DNA from: Arion vulgaris
Taxonomy: Eukaryota; Mollusca; Gastropoda; Stylommatophora; Arionidae
Assembly: GCA_020796225.1 (NCBI GenBank)
Contig: CM036775.1
Location: 6,810,893 to 6,874,892 of the forward strand
DNA length: 64,000 nt
Direction of reading: 5' to 3'
Of this stretch, positions 42,595-53,239 are shown piece after piece. Numbering within the stretch: position 1 is the first letter of the stretch; every line of letters begins with the position of its first letter. A program made the position numbers and the translations under genes. The notes under the pieces were generated by a model. The model was not told where the DNA came from. It saw only the letters and a program-made list of their open reading frames with translations, and made no database searches.

Positions 42595-43405
42595 GTAGTT
42601 AAAGCAAAAAGCTTGACAAAAAGCTTTTATAGTACCAATATGGAAGAAAAAAGGTAAAAAACAAGACTGTGGTACATATAGAGGCATGTCCCTCCTAATC
42701 CATGTGGGAAAAATGTTTGCAAGAGTTCTGGAGTAACGAATAAGACCAATTCTGGAGCCAATACTCAACCCACAACAATTTGGATTTAGAAAAGGAAAAG
42801 GGTGCACACATGCAATATTTGCCCTAAGACAAATTAATGAAAATATAATAGAATACAAAAATCAAATGAATATTGGGAATGCAAAGGAAATGAATATAGC
42901 CTTCATAGATCAAGAGAAGGCCTTTTATAGGTTAACAGAGACATATTATGGGATGTTCTCGAAAACTACGGAATAAAAGGAACACTGCTAGACTGTGTTA
43001 GAGCCATATATATAGAAAGTGAAAGTGACATACGAACAAGCGCCGGACTCACAAATTGGTTTCCAGTAACTCAGGAGTACGGCAAGGATGTGTTTTATCA
43101 CCTCTCCTCTTTATTATATACATGGATAGTTTCACTAAAATAGACGAAACATCACGAGACGTAGACCAACAAAATGAACTGCTCTTTGCTGACGACCAGT
43201 GTCTATTCCATAATAATATTCAACAGTTTCAAGAACGCATAAACTTACTCAACAATAGCAACCTCAAATACAACATGAAGATCAACATTCAAAAGACAGA
43301 AGTCATGACTATAAGCAGAGAACATAAAGATATCAAAATACAAAAAAATGCCAAACGCTAAAGCAGGTGAGAGAATTCAAATACCTTGGAACTATCTTCA
43401 CATCT
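42595..43405 (+). mobile_element. RTE-like LINE J, RT part
   Basis: VPIWKKKGKKQDCGTYRGMS, PQQFGFRKGKGCTHAIFALR, MNIAFIDQEKAF (motif A), SSNSGVRQGCVLSPLLFIIY (motif B), ELLFADDQCLFHNN (motif C, FADD), NMKINIQKTEVMTISRE and FKYLGTIFTS. Close to F but longer. It breaks at TIFTS and continues at 45453. Confidence 0.85.
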
Positions 43406-45452
43406 GAACATTGAAGACAAATGGACTAAGATAAATGACACACTATTGGGGGCAGCAAATAGTAGCGCAGGATTAAAGACGAAAGACAGAAAACCCTGGA
43501 TAAGCGATGACACCTGGAAATGTATTCAAGAAAGATGAAAGATGAAACTAGCGATATTTAATACTAAGGATGCAACAGATGAAATCCAAGCTAAAGAGGA
43601 ATATAGACTAAAAGACAAGGAAGTGAAAAGAGTGGCTAGAAGAGATAAAAGAGCATATGTCAATCGACTGGCTGAAGAAGGGAAAAGGCAGCTAAGACTG
43701 CAAACAGTAAAATGCAATACAACACACTAAAACAACTTACTTGAACTTTTGTTTCAAAGGGTGGCCCAATCAAGAGTAAATATGGTAAAGTTCTAACATC
43801 AGATACCGAGCAGAAGAAAAGATGGGCAGAACATTTTGAAGAAATATTAAATAGACCTGATCCACCAGTACTACTCAAGTGTGACGAAAAGGCAAGAAAC
43901 AGCTCCTACCAATTAACGAAGAAATGATAAGTGTAGCTGAGGTCAAGGAGGCAATCCATTCCTTGATAAACAATAAGGCAGCGGGTGATGACAACATTAC
44001 TGCAGAAATGCTCAAAGCGGCTGATGATACAACTATTAGCCAGGTGCAATAACTATTTAATAAAGTATGGGAAGAAGAAACTGTCCCAGATCAATGGAAG
44101 AAGGAAATAATTGTTAAGATCCCCAAAAAAAGGTGATCTCAAAGATTGTAACAACTGGAGAGGTATCACCCTATTATCAGTAATGACCAAGACTTTCTGC
44201 AAAATCATTCTTAATAGAGTCAAATGAGCAGTGGACACAACCCTGAGAGAAGAACATGCTGGTTTTAGACCTGGGAGAAGCTGCTTAGACCAAATAATTA
44301 CCCTACGACTAATTTTGGAGGAACATATTGAGAAGTAACAACCACTCATACTACATTTCATCGATTTTAAAAAAGCCTTTGATAGTCTGCACAGAATCTC
44401 TCTGTGGAATATTCTGAGATGCTATGGAATACCAGACAAAATAATACATAATTATTAAGAGCCTCTATGATGGTTCACAGTATGCAGTTCGCACTCATGG
44501 TGGACACAGCGACTGGTTTATGGTTGAAACCGGAGTAAAGCAAGACTGTATTCTATCTCCGCTATTGTTTGGAGTGGCCATTGACTGTGTGATGCGAAAA
44601 TGTTGCAGGGGCGAAACTGGCATCGATTGGGTAGGAAATAGTCAACTAGAAGATTTTGATTTTGCAGATGATATTGCCTTGTTAAGTAGAAACAACCAAG
44701 ATATGCAAAGAAAAACAGACAACTTGTCATCTATAGCATCAAAAGTTGGACTGCAGATAAGCTATGAAAAACAAATATAATGAAGACACCTATGGCAAGT
44801 AATGCAGATATCACACTGGAATCTAAAAGGATAAAAATAACAGAGCAGTTCACCTATTTGGGTAGCAATTTTGATTGCACAGGAAATGTTAAAAATAAAT
44901 TATGATACGAATTGGCAAAGCAACATCAGCTTTTAAAATTCTAAATAAAATATGGAACTGCAAGTTATATAGTATTAAAACTAAATTACGAATTTTCAAT
45001 TCAAATGTTGTATCAATCCTAACATATGCCAGCGAGAGTTGGAAAATGACTAAAGATATAGAAAGCAAGTTGAATGCATTTGAAAATAGATGTCTGCGAA
45101 AAATAATGAATATAAAATGGAACGAATTCAGGAGAAGTGATGAAATCAGAGACATGTCTGGTCAACCACTAGTGACAACTGTTATAAGAAAGAGAAGATG
45201 GAGATATGTTGGGCACACCTTGAGGAGAAATGATCAACGAATATCAAAGCAGGCATTGAAGTGGGATGCAAAGGGTTCAAAAAATAGAGGTCGACCTAAG
45301 GAGACCTGAAACGAACTTTGCTGAGAGAGGCAGGAAATATCGGTCTCAGTTCTATGGAGGAGATTGAGCTAGTTGCCCAGGATAGAGCGGTATGGAGAAA
45401 TTATGTAACGTATAACGGTACGAGAGCAATTATTATTATTATCTTCACATCT
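43393..45452 (+). mobile_element. SR2/RTE-like LINE inserted in LINE J, with 13-bp TSD
   Basis: TATCTTCACATCT lies at 43393-43405 and 45440-45452, so the insert is 43406-45439. It encodes a pre-RT linker (KPWISDDTWKCIQE), AAGDDNITAEMLKAADDTT, ITLLSVMTKTFCKIILNRVK, HAGFRPGRSCLDQIITLRLI, LHFIDFKKAFDS (motif A), GVKQDCILSPLLFGVAIDCV (B), DFDFADDIALLSRNNQDMQR (C), and ESWKMTKDIESKLNAFENRC then RRWRYVGHTLRRND. The tail is ATTATTATT. 5' truncated, with stops and frameshifts. Confidence 0.92.
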
Positions 45453-46000
45453 AATAGTAGACTGGACAGAGAGATCGAAACTAGAATCCAGCTAGCCAAC
45501 AACATTACATACCAACTTACCCCAATCTTGAAACATTCCAGCAATCTTCATACCAACACTGTGCTACCAGTGCCAAACATGGCACTGACAAAAGAACAAG
45601 AAAGGAAAATTATCACATGTGAAATGATATGCTTGAGGAAAGCATTAAATAAAACAAGAAGAGACCATATAAGAAAAGAGGAAATTAGAAGAACAGTCGG
45701 AACAAAACCTGCTTTTAGATTTATTGAAAAACAGAGACTCAAATGGTTTGACAACTTGGTCAGAAAAAACCCCGAATACATCAGTTGCAAGAGCGTACAA
45801 CCTGAAAATGGAATCATCAATAGGAAGGGGCAAACCGATAAAAAGATGGGTTGATGGAGTTACAGACATCTTAAAACTCCACAATACCACAACATATCAA
45901 GCGACCGAGCGTGCATTATCTGGAAACCGATCATCAGTTAAACCTGCACCCCTAGCAACAAAAAAGCAGAAAAGGACAAAATAAAAGAAAGAAAGATATA
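45453..46000 (+). mobile_element. RTE-like LINE J, C-terminal part
   Basis: Resumes in register: NSRLDREIETRIQLANNITY, QLTPILKHSS, QERKIITCEMICLRKALNKT, RRDHIRKEEIRRTVGT and FIEKQRLKWFDNLVRKNPEY. Removing the insert and one TSD restores a continuous RTE-like C-terminus, proving the nesting order. Confidence 0.88.
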
Positions 46001-46017
46001 GAACAAATATACAAGAA

Positions 46018-46150
46018 AGCGTACAGAGCAATCAAAAATCAAGAAATTGTGCAGAGCAATCAAAAATCAAGAAATTGTGCAGAGCAATCAAAAATCAAGA
46101 AAGTGTGCAGAACAAACAAAAATCAAGAAAGTGTGCAGAACAAACAAAGA
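46018..46150. repeat. 28-bp tandem repeat at the end of LINE J
   Basis: Four or five units of GAGCAATCAAAAATCAAGAA plus ATTGTGCA, degenerating to AACAAACAAAAATCAAG. It lies in the 3' untranslated part of LINE J. Confidence 0.88.
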
Positions 46151-46394
46151 ACAAAAAACTAAGAAGAATCTAGATCCAATAACAAGAAAGTGTACAGAGT
46201 AACAAAGGAGAAGTGCAGATAGTCTCATTCTAGTTTATTTTGTGTGTGTACAATCTGCATTATTGTTAATTATAGAGCAAAGATATTCCAAACTGTGTGA
46301 CGTTCTCAATGTATTCATTACTGATGGTAATTGTGGGTTGAGATTTTGCTTTCTCTGTGTTTTCTAGATATAGATATTCGAATACCGTATTCGT

Positions 46395-46588
46395 CCAACT
46401 TAGTGAAAACAGACTCCAACTTAGGGAAAACAGACTCCAAATTAGAGAAAACAGACTCCAACTTTGGAAAAACAGACTCCAACTTAGGGAAAACAGACTC
46501 CAACTTAAGGAAAACAGACTCCAACTTAGGAAAACAGACACCAACTTAGGAAAACAGACTCCAACTTAGGGAAAACAGACTCCAACTT
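46395..46588. repeat. 20/21-bp minisatellite (AAAACAGACTCCAACTTAGGG), block 1
   Basis: Nine units. The array is split by retroposon X and continues at 47891. A 21-bp period explains the open frames over it. Confidence 0.95.
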
Positions 46589-47900
46589 GGGGTCAAAGGC
46601 TCATGAGGTCATGGTGGTAACATGAGCCAGGGTTAGCGAGGGGCGCTGCCACCAAGACCCTGCCCCAACCTCCACGCGGTGACCCTGGAAACAAACTCTG
46701 GTTCCGGTCTGGCTAAGAGGGGCAGGGATCGGGAGAACTACTGGTAGTGGTAGCAGTGCAAGTACGGAAATGCAAAACAGATCCATACTAACAAAATGTA
46801 CGTATCTCCTGACCGATGTCCAACAAGATATTGCCCAAGTTCCTAAACGTAACGAAACAGCAACGAAAAGTCTCTGACATGGATGAGGGGTGCATCCAGT
46901 GACGAAACGTGTGCCCACGAAGGGCGAAGCTCGAAGCCCTGAGGAGGGGGAAAACATTGCCAGTCCGTCGGCAAGAATAAATAAAACAGGACCGTAACGA
47001 ATAAAAGTCTACCCTCGTGTCGGTACGAGAGACGATTGCACCAGACCCCGCATCGGTGGCCTAGTGCAGATACATGTACTGAGCAAGGTTTGCCGAGCGC
47101 AAAAGAATAAGTTGCGTTTAGTGCATAACAAAACTACCCGCCCTGGGAAAACCGTGCAAGGTACTGTGCGATTAAAAATTAACATCCCCGGAAGAACTGA
47201 GGTTGGAGATACCTAAAGGAACTGCCAGCCTTGGGGGCAAGGTTCGATTGCAGTCGTAACTAACATCCACGGAATAACTGGAGCGGGTGATGGTGGCGGG
47301 TGCAAAATCCTAAGTTGCGTTGATAGCGCCGACTGAAACGACCCTCTACATTGTTTGTACTGGGCCCCATGCCGGTGCATATCGAGGTTAATTGCAAATT
47401 GTCACGTACCAACGCGCGTCTAGAAAAGGCTGAGAATGTTTCTTCTCCGGATCAAACTAAAATGTACGGTAAAGCAAGGCCGACAATGTACGGATCAGAC
47501 AGGAAGTCCGGGTCCTTAACATTGGCGAAGGCCGATACTTTACACGGTGTTTTATACGAGTAAGACGCCGTCCGAGCACAAGCTGACAAGCCCCGAGAAA
47601 TATTTTTCAGTCAGAACGGGTAAGGCAGCGTAACTTACTGTCCTGGCATAGATCACAAAGCCCAAATATACGGCGAAGCTGATCATAAAGGCGTAGATCC
47701 GAAAGGATCGTACCTAGGGAAAGTTCACCCTAGTAAATTAAAAGCTGGCTGAAAACGGACGGGCGGGCCTAGTCACCATGGGCGCACAATCGTTCCGACG
47801 TAGATCACTCCGTTCTTGCCAGTGGACCAATTATACATCCCAATAAGAATGACCAAAATTGGCCATGAAGAACGATCGCAGAAGAAGAAGACTCCAACTT
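46579..47900 (+). mobile_element. Retroposon X, copy 2, with TSD
   Basis: 46589-47890: starts GGGGTCAAAGGCTCATGAGG, has ACCTCCACGCGGTGACCCTG and GTTCCGGTCTGGCTAAGAGG, two degenerate internal repeats (AACATCCCCGGAAGAACTGA; AACATCCACGGAATAACTGG), and ends AAGAACGATCGCAGAAGAAG. ACTCCAACTT flanks both sides, though it is also part of the host minisatellite. No meaningful ORF. Same structure as 28434-29738. Confidence 0.8.
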
Positions 47901-48150
47901 AGGGAAAACAGACTCCAACTTGGGGAAAACAGACACCAACTTAGGAAAACAGACTCCAACTTAGGGAAAACAGACTCAACTTAGGAAAACAGACTCCAAA
48001 TTAGGAAAACAGACTCCAACTTAGGAAAACAGACACCAACTTAGGAAAACAGACTCCAACTTAGGAAAACAGACTCAACTTAGGAAAACAGACTCCAACT
48101 TAGGAAAACAGACTCCAACTTAGGAAAACAGAGCCATAGGAAAACTGATA
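47891..48150. repeat. 20/21-bp minisatellite, block 2
   Basis: Twelve further AAAACAGACTCCAACTTAGG units, more degenerate toward 48200. Confidence 0.94.
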
Positions 48151-49055
48151 TACTTGGGAAAACCAGATTAACAGGAAAAACAGACGTCACTAGGGAAAAA
48201 CAGAGATTGTTCTTTTCAGATCGCATTGACTATGGTCTTACGTACCAGTCAGATGGACATCGTAACCCTGATTCTGTGCGATCCTAATCTTAGAACATGC
48301 TTCCTGCATCCGGAATTAACGACACATTAGATATAACACTCGTAAGTCAACCTAGAACACGCTTGGACAGACTTGGAAACAAGGATAATGATCTTACGTA
48401 AATGAACTGACGGATGGAAATTGTTCGTCTTATGTTTTTGGTCTTACGTACCAGTAATCACTAATCGATAACTGATCTCTGTTGATCTAATACTTATATA
48501 CATGTTCTGATCTCATTTGAATATTATTGTGAACTGAATCATAGTTATAACATGACATAATTATGTCTTGTTTATGTAACTATTGTTCGTTTTATCTTTC
48601 TTCTGTCTATTCTGAAGATCAACATCTGTTTACTAAACCAGTGGTTCTAAACATTTTCCTGGCGTCCCTCTTAAGATGACTGATTACCTAACTTATACAT
48701 CTTCCCTAATTGTAATTTAATGAAACAGATACGTATTTCCTCTGGCTTTTAAAACACTTCATAACATAATTGGAGTAAAAAATAAAATAAAAAATTGGAC
48801 AACAAATTTGAGACAAATATCAACATGAGTCAAAAGTCAATGATGTTTTTGTTTATTTTTTAATGAAATTTTAAACTTACAGTTTTAATGAAAAAAATAC
48901 GTAATTTAATTGGAAAAATCAATTGATACAAAAATCTTGTTAAAACGTAAAATAAAGTCGAATAAGAGCAGCTCAAATCTTGTTTAAGTGTATAAGAGTG
49001 AGCCATTTGTTGTTTATGAAAGCTTCATTTTCTTCTGTTTGTGATCAACAGTTGG
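48151..49055. other. AT-rich region without supported features
   Basis: Long A/T runs around 48770-48960. CAGTGGTTCTAAACATTTTC at 48639 looks like a hAT terminus but no matching end was found (see rejected list). Confidence 0.4.
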
Positions 49056-49059
49056 GTAC

Positions 49060-49240
49060 TAGACTTTTCTCTTAGCCAAAACTCCGAGACACAATACACT
49101 TTGAGAATCACTGTCTGTTGATAATCTGATGACGTGGCCGAACCAATTAATTTGTTATTTCTTGATGACGTTGAGTACTGATCGGAAAACGAATGGACTA
49201 TTTGATGTAACGTGTGGAGATAACGATCTGTCAACTAAAC
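49060..49240 (-). mobile_element. RTE-like LINE (family M) fragment
   Basis: GAGAATCACTGTCTGTTGAT and ACGTGGCCGAACCAATTAAT parallel 985-1045 of the M copy (GAGAAGCACTGTCTGTTGGT, TGTGGCCGAACAATTTAATT). Minus strand pieces QQTVILKV and the FGH-equivalent are decayed. Confidence 0.65.
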
Positions 49241-49474
49241 ATATAATGAAATGAATTACTGCAATAAAGATGATGAATAAAGACAATGTGTCCAATACAA
49301 ATGATAAATAACACACAACCAGACTGCCAATAACAAAATGTGACCATTAACTTCTGTTATTTATTCAAGTATGGACGTCAGCAAAGGAACGCAATAAAAA
49401 CAACAAGTGGCGCCAGGTGTGGATAATTGGGAACGTTATCCCGCTTCATTGTATAATCTTGTAGTTTGTTTGTT
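49241..49474. other. Spacer including LINE K target repeat
   Basis: About 49445-49475 (TATAATCTTGTAGTTTGTTT) matches 13020-13045. The rest is unrecognised. Confidence 0.4.
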
Positions 49475-50375
49475 ATCTGTTGTTTCATCACCATCAGGTG
49501 CCGTGACGGCTGGCGTAGGCGATCATGGATCTCCACAAATCTCTGTCGTTGGTGTTTGCTATCAACTCAGATGTTGACGCTCTACCGTGCCATGAAGTCA
49601 GGCCATCCAACATTTTCTCTCTCTGTCTTCCTCTGTCTCGTCTACCCTCGATTTTACCGGTTGTCATAATGTGTTCTAAACCGCCCCTCCTCATCACATG
49701 CCTGAAAATGATGACTGCCTCTTTCTTATATTGATGAAAAACAGCACACAACAATCTTTCGCTTAAGAACAGGTCACTGCAGGCTCAACCACCACATGCA
49801 CAGAATAAAACCTGCTCAGACTGCACAGTGTGCATGCCAGACAGAAACACAGACTCCAGAGCACATCCTGCAGTCATGTCCATCATACATACACCAACGA
49901 AATGAAACATGACCTCATGAACAAAGTTTACAGACCAAACTATGGGAACTCTCGAAGAACTCCAACTGACATGCAGCTTCATAGAGGCAACCCATCTCAT
50001 GATTTAGACGAGCATACGAAACAGAACGCAAAGAAGAAGAAAGAAGATTATATTGATGATAAACTTTCTCTGTGTCTTGATCTCATTCAGCACCTCAACA
50101 TTAGTCATTTTAGCAGTCCATGGGATTCTCATCTTTTTTCTATAAAACTACATTTCTGTGGCCCTTAGAGATTTTTTGATCTGTGTGTTCATTGTCCATG
50201 ACTCGCATCCGTATGTCAGTAATGGTTCTATGTAGCACTGAATAAGTCGCATTCTGATCGGGATTGACAAGGACTTGTTACAGATAATGCTTCTCATTTT
50301 CAGGAATGATGTTTTCGCTTTTCCTATTCTGCTCTTTATTTCTGATCGAGCAGAATAGGAAAATAGCTGTTGTCT
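49475..50375 (-). mobile_element. RTE/BovB-like LINE K with TSD, split by LINE Q
   Basis: Minus strand: RSEIKSRIGKAKTSFLKMRS, LLTYGCESWTMNTQIKKSLR, then after the Q insertion KKEAVIIFRHVMRRGGLEHI, MTTGKIEGRRDRGRQREKML, NDRDLWRSMIAYASRHGT. TATCTGTTGT (about 49476-49485) and TAGCTGTTGT (about 50366-50375) flank it; the empty site is near 13044 (TTAGCTGTTGTCTGCCG). 5' truncated. Confidence 0.85.
49736..50059 (+). mobile_element. LINE Q 3' end with (GAA)n tail and 12-bp TSD
   Basis: TTATATTGATGA at 49736-49747 and 50048-50059; insert 49748-50047. It encodes TIFRLRTGHCRLNHHMHRIK, QCACQTETQTPEHILQSCPS and KLWELSKNSN, the common ending of RNase H-bearing I/Nimb-type LINEs. The tail is GAACGCAAAGAAGAAGAAAG. 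LINE K at 10950 lacks it (TTTATATTGATGATAACC). Confidence 0.93.
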
Positions 50376-50639
50376 ACCGAACACATAAGTCTGGATTTAT
50401 TGTTTCTTGTTGTATGAACATTTGTATATGATATCCAAGCTCTCACACAACAATGTATTGTTTAATCACAATTTATTTCATCTATCTATATTGTGTTTAT
50501 TGATTTAGTTTTTCCTACATCGTCCGTGATTGCAATTTTTCTTGTTTTGTCTTTGAACGTTCACTTTTACTAAATGGTTACCAATGGTTGATGTCAATGA
50601 AAACTGTTCTTGAAATATGGTGTCCGTTGTTTGAAGTTG
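50376..50639. other. Spacer with R repeat and G-LINE neighbour
   Basis: 50376-50445 (CTGGATTTATTGTTTCTTGT) continues the dispersed repeat also at 13070-13125. 50500-50640 is unrecognised. Confidence 0.4.
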
Positions 50640-50808
50640 ATAATGGTTATTGGTTACTAAACGAACATCATAGCACACCGGGCAGACCCATAGGTGCTCA
50701 GTCTCCCCCAACATATATCGAAGAGTATGCGTATTGATGGTTTCCGTGGTTCGCTGGTTAAACACACTCCTCACTCTGTCCCTAAGGCATCTAATTCTAC
50801 TTGAACAT
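50640..50808 (-). mobile_element. Family G LINE 3' end
   Basis: Minus strand: IRCLRDRVRSVFNQRTTETI, NTHTLRYMLGETEHLWVCPV, with the ATTGGTTACT-type tail at 50645. It is the best-preserved G zinc knuckle of this subtype. Confidence 0.82.
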
Positions 50809-50948
50809 TTGTCGAACCACAATGTCAGACCATTCAATATCTTCTCCTTCTGTCTTCCACAACATCCCCTTCCCTGAATTTTACCTGTTGTCACCACATG
50901 TTCTAAACTTTCTCTTCGCATTATATCACAGAAGAACCTTGATTGTCG
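50809..50948 (-). mobile_element. LINE K fragment fused upstream of the G end
   Basis: Minus strand RRESLEHVVTTGKIQGRGCC and GRQKEKILNGLTLWFDK match the K C-terminus, then switch to G at about 50808 in the same frame, giving a chance 138-codon chimeric ORF. Confidence 0.78.
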
Positions 50949-51235
50949 GATTATTATTCTTGTGATAAGGTTTCTTTGTGTGCAAGTCTTGATTTAAAAT
51001 TACATATAATGATGAGAATAAAGGAGGAAGGGAAGAAGATGATGCCAATGATGAAAATAATTTTATGAAATGGTGACGATGTCAGTGATAGAATTAAAGA
51101 TAATGATGAAGATAATAAATTTAACGATGAAAAGGATAATGATGACGATGATGATGATGCTAATGAGAACGATAATATTATAAAATTAGAATCAAAATTA
51201 AATACTAACATATAAATCAAACATACAAATTATAA
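50949..51235. repeat. Purine-rich GAT/GAA low-complexity region
   Basis: Irregular GATGATGAAAATAA-type sequence; no gene. Confidence 0.6.
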
Positions 51236-51407
51236 CAGCAGAGATAAAATGCCTACCAAGAAGAATAGTTGAAGTAACAACAGAGATGAAATGCTTACCA
51301 AGAAGAATAGTTGAAGTAACAACAGAGATGAAATGCTTACCAAGAAGAATAGTTGAAGTAACAACAGAGATGAAATGCTTACCAAGAAGAATAGTTGAAG
51401 TAACAAA
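51236..51407. repeat. 42-bp tandem repeat
   Basis: Four units of GAGATGAAATGCTTACCAAG plus AAGAATAGTTGAAGTAACAACA, starts 51241, 51283, 51325, 51367, nearly identical. Confidence 0.94.
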
Positions 51408-51705
51408 GCGTATATAAGATTCAGAAAAATGAGACTTAATACGATCACCAAAATCTTCTTCTTCTTTTTCTCTTCCTCCATTTACTTCTTTATAGAAATG
51501 TTGGGGTGGGGAGGGGGAGGAACGTAGTGATCTTGTGTGTACTTGTGTTAAGGCACTTTGTAAGCTGATATTCATTTTTGTAAGGCTGTTCGTGATGCCG
51601 TCGCTCATTCTTTTGCGTGGTCTTCCTCTTGTCTTGTAATCATTATACTTTTTCTGTGTGGCTCTCTGTGGTAGGCGATATCAGGTCATTCTTGTCAGTT
51701 TTCCG
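51408..51705. other. Spacer, nothing recognised
   Basis: Mixed simple sequence (TTCTTCTTCTTTTTCTC, GGGGTGGGGAGGGGGAGG), with no supported gene. Confidence 0.35.
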
Positions 51706-53065
51706 TTTCAGTTCCAGTTTGGAATATCTTCATTGCACTTCGGACATGTCCATAGGTGCTCTGATCTCCTTCGCAATATCTCCAACAGCGTCCAGCGACT
51801 GACCGTACCAGTTTGATTTTGATTGATGAGCCGACTCGTATACCTGTTGTACTGTTCTTTCCTTGCCACACCAATCTTCAAACCCAGTTCTCGCAATCTA
51901 GTAGTTGACGTGGATTGGTTTAGATGAAGATCTTCTCTGCGGCCACGCTCTATGAGGGCGTGCACGATGTCAGCTCTGCCCATTGGCTCGCCTTCTGATA
52001 TGGCGGCAGAGCCAGCCAGCCTGTCTGCTCTCTCATTGCCAACGACACCCATATGCCCCGGAACAAAGACAAGTGTAATTCTGCAAATTGTTGAGGCCTG
52101 CAAGAATTCACATCATTGCCTGCGCACCGAACCGGCCTCCACCTTTCGGATCATACTCAATGAGTCACTCAGAATGCACGCATGAGTGTAGTTTTGTGAC
52201 TCTAGCCAGAGTATTGCATTGGTCACCGCCAGTACCTCCATTGTCATGCTGCTTGTTGTCATACTAAATGCTTCCTTTACCATTCTGCCACATAAGCTTG
52301 CAGAGAAGGCCCATGCAGATTTTTCGTGACGAACTACCGATTCATTCGTGTAGATCACAACGTTGTCTGCATTGCAGTTTTCATCGATGATGGCTTTGAC
52401 GTCTGCATTCAACGCCACGGGATTTCCCTCTCTGCAACCTTTGTTAAATTTAATGATGGTTGAAAAAGTGTTCCAGGATATTGGAGGCATCGGTATCCAT
52501 TCTTCACCATAGTCAATATTATTGAGCCCACATACCAGCTGAACGGCCAACCCATGACTTGCCCCGATTTAGCCGATGTCCACAACTGGTGCTGAGCTGT
52601 TCATGCAATGGGTGATCCTTTTTGGCACTTATTTTGAGATAGCCACGTGCTCTAGCTATCGTGAGTCTATGATCCATGGTCGGAAAATCCAGGAAAAACA
52701 TCATCGCCCCACATGGTGTATCTCTTGTGCAGCCGAGGATTATCCGTATAGCTTCGTTCTGTATTCTCTCCTGTCTTTCGATTTGCGTTTTGCTGACAGC
52801 GAGGATGGCCATTCCATATTCATGGTGGAGAGGACAAGTGTCTGATACAGAATGACAAGCAGTCGCTGCTCGATGCTAACAGCCGCCATGACTCTCATTG
52901 CCGCCAAACCTTTGCGTGCCTTGACAATGACATACTCAACATGTTCCCGGAAATACAGGCTGCGGTCAAATGTCACACCCAAAAATTTCATCGATTTATC
53001 TGCGGGAAAAACAATACCGCGAAGTTTCACACTAGGCGTACATGCTTTAACGGTGTGATTTTGGA
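51706..53065 (-). mobile_element. Family G LINE: RT thumb, RNase H and zinc knuckle
   Basis: Minus strand: FPADKSMKFLGVTFDRSLYF, REHVEYVIVKARKGLAAMRV, HRLTIARARGYLKISAKKDH, VVIYTNESVVRHEKSAWAFS (RNase H Asp), MTMEVLAVTNAILWLESQNY (Glu), ILSDSLSMIRKVEAGSVRRQ (Asp), LVFVPGHMGVVGNERADRLA (His...Asp), then SEHLWTCPKCNEDIPNWN. The longest G copy. Frameshifts near 52110, 52540 and 52790. 3' tail AACTGGAACTGAAACGG. Confidence 0.9.
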
Positions 53066-53190
53066 GTGAGAACCATGTCAGGTGTCCAAGCCATTTAATC
53101 TGTTGTTCTTTTATAAATTGCATGATTGGTTTCACATCCAGTCTTCTTCTGGTTTCTTACTTTCTAATTTTGTCTCGTATTGTCACACCT
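53066..53190 (-). mobile_element. RTE-like LINE M, part distal to the LINE C insertion
   Basis: Minus strand: RRRLDVKPIMQFIKEQQIKW then LGHLTW, the QQIKW.GH block that should follow the EMRCLRR block at 58620-58700. Joined at 53066 to family G sequence. Confidence 0.78.
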
Positions 53191-53194
53191 GCAA

Positions 53195-53225
<31 letters not shown>

Positions 53226-53239
53226 TGCGTTCCTGGCCT

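Noticed and set aside
48639..49113. hAT element suggested by CAGTGGTTCTAAAC at 48639 and TTGAGAATCACTG at 49101
   Set aside because: The right end belongs to LINE M (same sequence at 985-1000), and no 8-bp duplication is present.
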